NCBI RefSeq assembly: GCF_029633865.1
Contig: NC_079217.1
Span: forward strand, 32,003,090-32,067,089
DNA: 64,000 bases
Direction: 5' to 3'
Source of the DNA: Lampris incognitus
Lineage: Eukaryota; Chordata; Actinopteri; Lampriformes; Lampridae
In this document: positions 44,016 through 53,600 of the stretch, in pieces
Layout: each line of letters opens with the position of its first letter
Numbering within the stretch: position 1 is the stretch's first letter
The notes under the pieces: model-generated
Databases searched by the model: none
Told to the model about the DNA's origin: nothing
What the model saw: the letters and a program-made list of their open reading frames with translations, nothing else
Translations under genes and position numbers: made by a program

Positions 44016-45686
44016 TCAAATGTCAGTTTTTGTGCCATCTGCCCCATCGAAACTGTTGCTAGAGCTTTCCATTTTGTAGTCAACTGTCTTCTCCTTTTCA
44101 ACCATATCTTCCAGGTCTAAAAAAGAAATACAGCAGAATAACTAATGTTGCTTGCCCTTCATATTTTTTATTTTACAGGGATTAGGCAAAGTTGCAAAAT
44201 GCTGAAAATAACCTAACTGACAAACAATGATTGGCATACTTTAGGAGATACAAAAAGAAAAACGGAGGGCCAGTCTCATCAGCATGGACTTGTAGCAAAT
44301 TTTAACAGAGATAACTTTAAACTGCAGAGAGTTTAAGATCAATGTCTGTTTTTGAATATTGCTCATAGATTACAATTTTTGATACTCACACTTCAGCACA
44401 GACTTGCTGAGCAGGGTATAACCATGTTCAGGGTTCCTGCTGAGGTCAATGTAGTAGTAGAACTTAAGTTCCAGCGGATACTGAGAGGTGGACAAGTTGT
44501 GGATCAGTGGAATCATTCTGTTGGACATGGGTCCCTCTGCCAGAGCCTGGTGCATCATGTACATGCACCACTCATCCTCAAGAAAGTTAGGCGTGATAAG
44601 CAGTGCCCTGCAATGGCTGTTCTGCACAGCCTGACATAGTTCTGTGGGGATGGCACCTCCTGGACTGGCATCCCTCTGCCATAAGAAGCATCTAAGGCTG
44701 TGGGGGGAGGCCTCCAAGAAAGAGACCAACTGTATGGCTTCTTCAATGTCAATATGCACCGAGCTGTGGCATACAAACACGTCATATTTCCGGCTCCAGC
44801 GCACCGGTGAACACAGAGCAGACTGTGGCTGAGATGTTTTAGTGGAGGTGTTGGGGGATTTCAGTGATGGTGATGATTTAGAAGATAAAAATGGTGTTGA
44901 CACCCTGCTAGCAGATGAAGTTGGGTTTTCCCTCACTTTAGCCACTTGCTCATGGTGTGGTGGCTCACAGTGTTGTGAAGATGCTCTTGACTTTATGAAA
45001 TGTTTACGAAACCAATCTGTAACAAGAGATAGATAAGTTGGTAAACATGTCAGACTGTAATGATGCTTATAATATTCAGCATTTTTAAAACATAATTTAC
45101 ACAGCGCTTCACAGTAAAAGGAAAAAAGCAACAATGGTATAAGTTCAGCAGAAATAACAATTTTAAAAATGGAGATAGCCCAATTAAAGGGAAATAAAAC
45201 CTATCTGTAGGATTAAAGACCGTTTTAAAAGGGGCTTATTTATAAGATCAATAAAGCTGCAAATTCAGAATCATATTTTTTGGCCACGTGGGTTTGCACA
45301 TACACAGAATTTGACTTTGGTTTCATGGTTCTCTCAGTATACTTAACATAGAATAACAACACTACAACACAAAAATTTTCAGCCGTATACACGACTTACT
45401 ATATACAGGCGAAATAAGAGACGATAAAGTGCAGTGGTGCACAGAGTATATCAGATAGGCTGAAATAGATGTTAGCAGGTTACTTACATACATACCTGAG
45501 GTAGATGGACATGACCAAGCGTACAAGTATACATACAGTATACTATACAGTATATACAAAATGGTTGGCTTTATTGACAGTGTTAAGCATTAATTTGAAT
45601 GACAGCCTGCAGAAAGAAATTTTTATGGGTGGTGGTTTTGTTCAGCTGTAAATGTGTCAAACAAACCCTCTCAACTCACCGTACAT
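44016..45686 (-). CDS. tirap: TIRAP, TIR-domain adaptor (MAL)
   Basis: Adaptor that links Toll-like receptors to MyD88 at the plasma membrane. Three coding exons: 45680-45686 (ATG TAC G), 44390-45016 and 44016-44116, all with GT/AG edges and matching phase, giving 244 residues (human 221). The start begins MYDWFRKHFIKS, which lines up with the DWFRQ segment of human TIRAP. A stop lies upstream in frame, so ATG 45686 is the start. A serine/proline-rich linker follows, then the TIR domain (YDVFVCHS box 1 near residue 79; CFLWQRDASPGGAI, the BB loop with its proline). CRALLITPNFLEDEWC is box 2. The last exon adds an acidic tail of about 32 residues absent from human TIRAP. No lesion seen. Confidence 0.93.
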
Positions 45687-47316
45687 GTTAACACCATTGT
45701 CCAGTCTCTTTAAAGCCTCCTCAGAAGGTAGCCAGGCTCTTCACATGTGACAGAGGCACCCTGTCCTCTATGCACTGCACTCATACTGAGCTCCATGACA
45801 TATAATCCACCAAATGCCCCATCCACTCGGTGTCTGTATGTTAACAAAGGCAAAGCCAAGAATGGATATGGCCAGGGTTTGTCTATTGCCAGCAAAAAGA
45901 GGAAGCTGCTTCTATGTTTCAGTTTTACAGAACACGGATCAGTTAGTCAACATGAAACCCCATTTCTCCAGCTCCACTCAACTGGTGCTCGGCTCCTTCG
46001 CAGATTTAATGCAGAACAAAGCAAAGTTCACAAACACCAGTCAGTTCCGATGGCTTCTTCTCCAATTTAATCAGCTCTGACTTTTTGATTCAAGTAATCT
46101 CTCCACGACGGTCTTACCCGAGAGGTTGCGATAGATTGTTGTGAACAGTTTCTCACAGGAAGGAAGTTTTGAGGTGAAACTGAGTCGACGCGCTCCACGT
46201 TAATGGTCCATCAGTAGGTTTTAAGACACCCTCCTCGTCTGGAAAGCGTCACGCAAAATAATTAAACGAGCCACCATTTTCCTTCTCCCTTGTTTTAATA
46301 CAAATTATGTATATATATATACAGTTTAGTAACAAAATTGAACCAATGCATGTCCTCATGTGCTAGATGTGTTGTCAAACGATCATGCACGTAAACGTTA
46401 GAATAATCTATAAGACACTTGCCCGTCCATTGGCAGCAGTGTGGGTTATCTGCAAAAAAACAAATACGTCGTCGGAGAAGCTCAGAGTAGACAAGCACAA
46501 GAGCGGTCATGAAAATGATCATCGATTTATTTAATGTTTTCCATAAAAAAACTTTATTCAATTCTGTTACAGCATTAAAATCAAATATAAATTGTAACTA
46601 CAATAATTTGAGGGATACATATTTAGCTTCTTTCTCTGCAGATGTCAAAGATTATACACGTTACAAATTCTGTGATCATAGCATTGTAGGAACAATGTAA
46701 AGAAAAGCTAAAAGTTCAACATGCTGTATTTTTCTTTGTTTTTTTATTATGCTTTATTAAACAATGAAATATACAAACATAACCAGGATAGTGAAAATTC
46801 AGTATTGAAGAAATACAATTTAAACAAAACTATTCTACTTAACAAATTCAACCAGCAAAACGTTATAATAAACAGTCATATAACCACAATGTATTTAACA
46901 AGGACATGCTCCCCGCGACCCTGACCAGGACAAGCGGTTTAGGTAAAGGATGGATGGATGGATGGATGGATGGATGAATAAATAAGGTATAATCACAGAT
47001 AACTAAGGGAAACAAACAACAACAAAAAACAACAACAAACAAACAAATTAAAAACCACATCATTCAACGTCAGGGGTATCTTCAAACATATTGCTGTACT
47101 CTGACTCTACAATTCTTTAAGAAGATTATGAGCTTGAGAAGTGAGTTCATTTCAGTAAGAAAAAATAGGGTAAAGTTGGCCGGGAATTATTATTATTATT
47201 TTGCTTGTAGATAAAGAATTTACCATATAAAATAAACAACATTATAATAAATTATATGGGTTTGTTAGTCGTATTTTTACAATAACAATTATAGCTTTAA
47301 GAGTTACCTAGCTGTA
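45687..47316. other. Intergenic region between TIRAP and SRPRA
   Basis: Divergent intergenic region. It contains TIRAP 5' UTR and promoter (exact start unknown) and AT-rich DNA. No other gene recognised. Confidence 0.5.
46905..46975 (+). mobile_element. LINE/SINE 3' tail with (GGAT)n
   Basis: CCCCGCGACCCTGACCAGGA, then CAAGCGGTTTAGG and six GGAT units, a very common 3' end of an old fish retroposon. The body is missing. Confidence 0.6.
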
Positions 47317-47453
47317 TGTGACGTAGCGCATGCCGCGCAGACGCGAATCGAGTTTCCGGAAAATTGCGTCACTTCCGGGTTCAGCCTCTGACGTGTCTAA
47401 AACATCTTTTCACGGTGGTGGGTTCTACTTGTGGAGAATTATTATCTGTCGAA
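47317..47453 (+). promoter_or_regulatory. srpra: Probable SRPRA core promoter and 5' UTR exon
   Basis: CG-rich for this locus. It carries TGACGTA (47319-47325), an NRF1-like GCGCATGCCGCGC (about 47326-47338), two ETS sites (TTTCCGGAAA 47353-47362 and ACTTCCGGG 47371-47379) and TGACGTGTC (47389-47397). This is a housekeeping-type promoter without a TATA box. A donor (GAAGTAAGT) at 47451-47459 and an acceptor ending TGTAG at 47600 suggest a first non-coding exon ending at 47453. Confidence 0.6.
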
Positions 47454-47607
47454 GTAAGTTAGCCGTATTTGGTAAGAATTCTTCATTTAACAGTTATTAG
47501 GCTATTTGAAGGAGTTCATGGATCGTTAATTTAACACCGCTTTACCCGTTTGAAAAATGGTAACCGTGTTTATTATTTTCTTCGACCTACCCTCGTGTAG
47601 CTCCAAG

Positions 47608-50600
47608 ATGCTGGATTTCTTCACCATCTTCAGCAAGGGGGGCATAGTGTTGTGGTGTTTTCAGGGTGCCGGGGTCACCGAATCCTTCACTGGGCCTGTC
47701 AACGCTTTAATCCGCTCCGTCATCTTGCAGGTGAGCCAAGATGACAGCATACGATCGGCTAACAGCTGCCTGCTATGCCCTCATTACGGAAGCTTGTTTG
47801 GCTAACGTTAGCTTATTGCGCAGTGTGCAATCAGTGGCACGTTCAGCGAGTGAAAAGGTTAAGAAAGCATGTGAATTGTTTATTCGGTTTTTAATCTGGT
47901 TGAGGCTAAGAGGGTCAAATCATAGTGAGTAAGATCTGAACTGCTAAAGGGATCTTCCCACAACATAACTGATGTTTGCCTCCAGCTCACCCGGGAAACA
48001 AATACATGTTTCCCATATTTCAGGAACGGAGTGGAAGCAACTCCTTTACCCACGAGGCTCTAAGTCTTAAATACAAGCTGGATAATGAGTTTGAGTTGGT
48101 TTTTGTGGTAAGTCTCCTAACCGCACACCGTGGCTCCAATGCATCTCTTTTGGACAACATTCGTTTGTTGTAAATGGTCAGATGTCAATTTTCCTTGCAT
48201 GTTAAGAAACGCCTGTTATGTGTCTCTCATCGAGGTGGGTTTTCAAAGGATCCTTACGCTGACGTATGTCGACAAGTTTATAGATGACGTCCAGCTCCAT
48301 TTCAGGGATCGTTACAAGAATGAACTAGAACAGAGGGGGACATTGAAACTTCTCAACAACAACTTTGAATTTGAAGATGACTTCATGATGCTTCTTAGGT
48401 AAAGGCAATGGCATAATCAACAAAGTCATTAATGGAAAATTGAAATCGGAATGTCTCTAATTCAGACTGATGATGTTTTTAAAAATGGCAGTAATGATGT
48501 TTAGTATATGCATTAGGTGTTCAAATGCTATGCTATGTTTCTTGCGCTTGCCAACATGTATTATGATATACACATTATTTGAGGGGCACCAAGTAACTTT
48601 TAGTTTAAACATTAAATTAACTTAGTCACATAGTGTGATAACAATGGGCAAATGATGCAATCGCTGTTGAGATCAATTTCCTAGAAGCCTTGCTTTCTTT
48701 GAATTACGGATTGCTTAAAAGCACAGGTTTAGCAATTTTACTTTACCTGAACTGTGAACATGGCTCCTCTTCTTCTGAGACAGTCTTTTAAACTACAGCT
48801 CTTGAACTACTTTTGAGCTATGTCTTGTAAATCAACGCATGTGTCTTGCTGCTATGATACGAAGAAATAATATCAAAAAACTGCTTGGTTGTCTTGGGAC
48901 AGCGACGTATGAGACATTGCTGAAATCCAAAATGTTATGTGGTGCCAGTTAAAAAAATGTTTTCATAGTTCTTGAGGAGTACTTTGTCAGTGTTATTGCC
49001 AGGAAATTAAGAGAAATTGCTGAGATAATGCTATCAAAATTCAGATCAATGATAGGCACATTAATGAAGTTGAAAGTGAAACTAAGCTCGAGATATCAAA
49101 AGTCTCTGTGTGCCAAACTGCCAAGTAACACTGATCATCACTGTATGATTTAAGGTGTAATCACGCTGACTTATTTTAAAATGTTTTCAACCAGGGAGGC
49201 AGAGGAGAGCAGCAAAGCTCGAGGCCCTGTCTCTATGCGGACTTTTAATGAGTCTCAGAAATCCCAAAAAACTGTGAAGTCAATGATTGAGACAAGGGGT
49301 GCGGACAAAGGCAAGGAACAAGGAGGCAAGAAGAATAAAAACTGCAAAAAAGAGGGTAAGTATAGCCTGTTAGCACTGTAAAATAACAATGGCTTTGTTT
49401 GTGGTTCGTTTTTTGATTACTGAACACAATTCTAATGTGATCATATTGGTGTGCTTTTATCATTGAAATTACTGGTGATAAATGACAAAATTGAATCAGT
49501 TCACCTGGACACAACGTTTATTGAGAGAGAAACATTTCATCACTAATCTAAGTGACCTCTTCAATCTCAACTGACTTTAGGTATACCCTCCCTTATAAAC
49601 AATACAGTGGCATAACGACCAAAAACAACAATCGATTTCATATGCAAACTGTCGTTTGTTAAAGCCAGGAAGACACCCAAACAATGCACCAGCCAATAAG
49701 AGAGGACAACAGCTGCATAAGCATAAACCAGTGGTTGATTCTGTATGTGGTGGGAGTTTCAGAAAAGTTGAGACGCGTATTTTCCGAACACCGCATCTCG
49801 GTTGCTTTTAAACCCAAAAACATCCTGCGCCAGAAATTGGTCCACCCCAAGGATCAGGTCCCCTGGCACAAACGGAGCAATATAGTATACACTGTTAGGT
49901 GCCGGTATGATTGCCATGACTTTTACATTCGGGAAACCAAACAGACGCTGGCCAAGAGGATGGTACAACACAGAAGAGTTAACGTATCAGGCCAGGACTC
50001 CACAGCCTACACCCAACTACAGGCCAGTGACCACTCTTTCAAGGATGAGGATGTGCACATCTTTGATGGGGAGGAACGCTGGTTTGAATGGGGAGTCAAA
50101 GAGGCCATCTACAGTGCATCCGGAAAGTATTCACACCCCTTCACTTTCCCCACATTTTGTTATGTTACAGCCTTATTCCAAATTGGATTAAATTCCTTTT
50201 TTTTCTCATCAATCTACATACAATACCCCATAATGACAAAGCGAAAAAGGTTTAGTAGAAATTTTTGCAAATTTATTAAAAATAAAAACTGAAATATTGC
50301 ATGTACATAAGTATTCACACTCTTTAATCAGTACTTGGTTGAGGCACCCTTGGCAGCGATTACAGCCTCAAGTCTTCTTGGGTATGAAGCTACAAGCTTG
50401 GCAGACCTATATTTGGGGTATTTCTCCCATTCTTCTCTGCAGATCCTCTCGAGCTCTGTAAGGTTAGATGGGGAGCGTCGCTGCACAGCTATTTTCAGGT
50501 CTTTCCAGAGATGTTCAATGGGGTTCAAGTCTGGGCTCTGGCTGGGCCACTCAAGGACATTCACAGACTTGTCCCGAAGCCACTCCTTCGTTGTCTTGGC

Positions 50601-53600
50601 TGTGTGCTTAGGGTCGTTCTCGTGTTGAAAGGTAGACCTTCGCCCCAGTCCGAGGTCCTGAGCGCTCTGGAGCAGGTTTTCATCAAGGATCTCTCTGTAC
50701 TTTGCTCCATTCATCTTTTCCTCGATCGTGGCTAGTCTCCCAGTTCCTGCCGCTGAAAAACATCCCCACAGCATGATGCTGCTACCACCATGCTTCACAG
50801 TAGGGATGGTATTAGCAAGGTGATGAGAGGTGCCTGGTTTCCTCCAGACGTGACGTTTGGCATTCAGGCCAAAGAGTTCAATCTTGGTTTCATCAGACAA
50901 GAGAATCTTGTTTCTCATGGTCTGAGAGTCCTTTAGGTGCTTTCTGGCCAACTCCAAGCGGGCTGTCATGTGCCTTTTACTGAGCAGAGGCTTCCGTCTG
51001 GCCACTCTACCATAAAGGCCTGATTGGTGGAGTGCTGCAGAGATAGTTGTCCTTCTGGAAAGTTCTCCCATCTCCACAGAGGAACGCTGGAGCTCAGTCA
51101 GAGTGACCATCGGGTTCTTGGTCACCTCCCTGACCAAGGCCCTTCTCCCCCGATTGCTCAGTTTGGCTGGGCGGTCAGCTCTAGGAAGAGTCCTGGTGGA
51201 TCCAAACTTCTTCCATTTACAAATGATGGAGACCACTGTGCTCTTCAGGACCTTCAGAGCTGTAGAAAATGTTTTGTACCCTTCCCCAGATCTGTGCCTC
51301 GAAAAATCCTGTCTCTGAGGTCCACAGACAATTCCTTTGACTTCATGTGGCTTGGTTTCTGCTCTGACATGCAGTGTCAACAGTGGGACCTTATATAGAC
51401 AGGTGTATGCCTTTCCAAATCATGTCCAATCAATTGAATTTACTACAGGTGGACTCCAATCAAGATGTAGAAACATCTCAAGGATGATCGGTGGAAACGG
51501 GACGAACCTGAGCTCAATTTTGAGTGTCATAGCAAAGGGTGTGAATACTTATGTACATGCAATATTTCAGTTTTTTATTTTCCGTGAATTTGCAAAAATT
51601 TGTACAAAACCTTTTTCACTTTGTCATTATGGGGTATTTTGTGTAGATTGATGAGAAAAAAAAGGGATTTATTCCATTTTGGGATAAGGCTGTAACATAA
51701 CAAAATGTGGGGAAAGTGAAGGGGTATGAATACTTTCCGGATGCACTGTATGTGAGGAGGGAACGACCATCCCTGAACGGGGGGGGCTAAGACTACATTT
51801 GTCTCTAGCTTGCTGCACCACTGAAACTGTAGTTATTTGTCACGGCAATTTGCATATGAAACCGATCGTTGTTGCTGATCGTTATGCCGCTGTATTGTTT
51901 AGAAGGATAGGGGATACCTGCAGTCAGCTGATACTGAAGAGGTAACATATACCCTTTTTATACCAACATTAGCGTTTTATAAACGTGGGTAAGCCTGCTA
52001 AAAATAGGGAATTGATTCCTTTCACAGTGCCAGCAGACCCGGGTCTGACTGCCATCAGACGAGTTTGCCTTTCTTTTTTGTTTCTTCTGTAGAGTCATCT
52101 TTGACGTCATGAAAACAGGGAAGTAAACAGTAGAAAGCATGGAAGCCAGAGAGACGGTGGTTAACGTAACTTTTTATAGCCTGTACTTTAGTCTCTTGAT
52201 TGATTGAAACGATACAAACTCAGCGCAGTCTGAACAATGTTCGAGCACTGCTTGAATTAAGATGGAGACTCACAAACAACAAATGTTTTTCTCAGTTGCC
52301 GGCGTGATTTTTATGACACGTGGACAATGGCGCTACGTCATCGCGCAACTTAGCATGTCCACCCGGGTGTCGCGTTTACATCAATGCCAATCGGAGGTGG
52401 AACCAGTAAATCCCCGTGACTACTGCAGAGTCATTTGACCCGGGAGTGAATGCCAATTGAACCCTTTTACACTGACCACCAAAGGCGGGTGTTAGCGGGT
52501 TTTTTTGGCCAGTGTGAAAGGGGTGTTTGATGAGTGACGAAACATTTCTCTCGCAATAAAAGTGTCCAGATGAACTGATTCAACTTTTGTGATTTTCTTA
52601 CCTAGATGATTGACCATGCATAAAGACGTACAGGTGAAAAAGACAGTCTGTTGCTCATATAATAACTGTAATCTCAAGTTTTTATTTTAATGCTATTAAA
52701 ATCCTAATCAGTAGACCTGTTTGAGAAATAACAATTTTGTTTTTACTGACTTTGGTTTGATGTTCCTCCCTAATTCTTTCTTCTTAAAAAAAAAAGAAAA
52801 AAAAAAGAAAAAAAGGAGGGAAGCGGGGCACGGTGGCCCAGTGGTTAGCGTTGTTGCCTCACAGCAAGAAGGTCCTGGGTTCGAACCCCAGGCCAGCCCA
52901 GGTCCTTTCTGTGTGGAGTTTGCATGTTCTGATCGTGTATGTGTGGGTTTCCTTGGGGTGCTTCAGTTTCCTCCCACCATCAAAAAGACATGCATGTTAG
53001 GGTTAATACTCCTGCCTGTACCCCAGACCAAGGCAATAGGGAAAAAGAACTGGAGTTGGTCCCTGGGTGCTGCAGCTGCCCACTGCTCCTAAACAATAGG
53101 ATGGGTTAAATGCAGAAAACAAATTTCATTGTAACCTACAATGACAAAATAAAGTGGCTTTCTTCTTCTTCTCTCTCAGCTCCTGCAGCTGAGCCTGTCA
53201 AAGGGGATCAAGGAAAGGCCTCTTCCAGCAGTCAAAAGACAATTGAGAATGGCAACCAGGGCTTGACTCCAGATGAGATAATACAAAAAAGGAGAGAAGA
53301 ATTCTTCCGCAAGCGCATGGGGGGACCTGTTGAGAAACCCAGGTCAGAGAACAGCTGTTTTAAAAACACCATTTTTAAAACCCTAATAAACTCAGCAGCT
53401 AAAATTGAAAGAAAAAAAAATCAGTTTTAGGCATGTAGCTGTCATAACCATAGCAACTTAATGTGAATGAACAGATGAGGAGGTCAGTGTCCTGTTCACT
53501 GACATGTAACTTTCCACAGAACAGGCATACTATCTTTTCACCTTTCTGTGGAATTCACCATTTTGAATCCAAGTTGGGTCACCTATGGGATTTGTACAGA

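Larger units (their letters stand above)
49480..52620 (+). mobile_element. Penelope-like element remnant in SRPRA intron 4
   Basis: 49684-50110 codes the C-terminal part of a Penelope polyprotein. The GIY-YIG endonuclease reads VYTVRCRYDCHDFYIRETKQ, then GVKEAIY. The reading is cut by a Tc1-like element and resumes after it (VRRERPSLNG at about 51751). The flanks carry an inverted duplicate: about 49480-49556 antisense to 52526-52605 (AACTGATTCAACTTTTGTGA side), the pseudo-LTR arrangement known for these elements. The RT part is missing. A further DNA-transposon-like insert lies at 51951-52524. Confidence 0.75.

Noticed and set aside
46140-46200. Interferon-response element upstream of TIRAP
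   Set aside because: AGGTGAAACTGAG only weakly fits the ISRE consensus; not enough to call.
47557-47607. Upstream ATG for SRPRA giving 17 extra residues
   Set aside because: The added residues are hydrophobic and not conserved, and the acceptor-like TGTAG at 47596-47600 suggests this stretch is intron.
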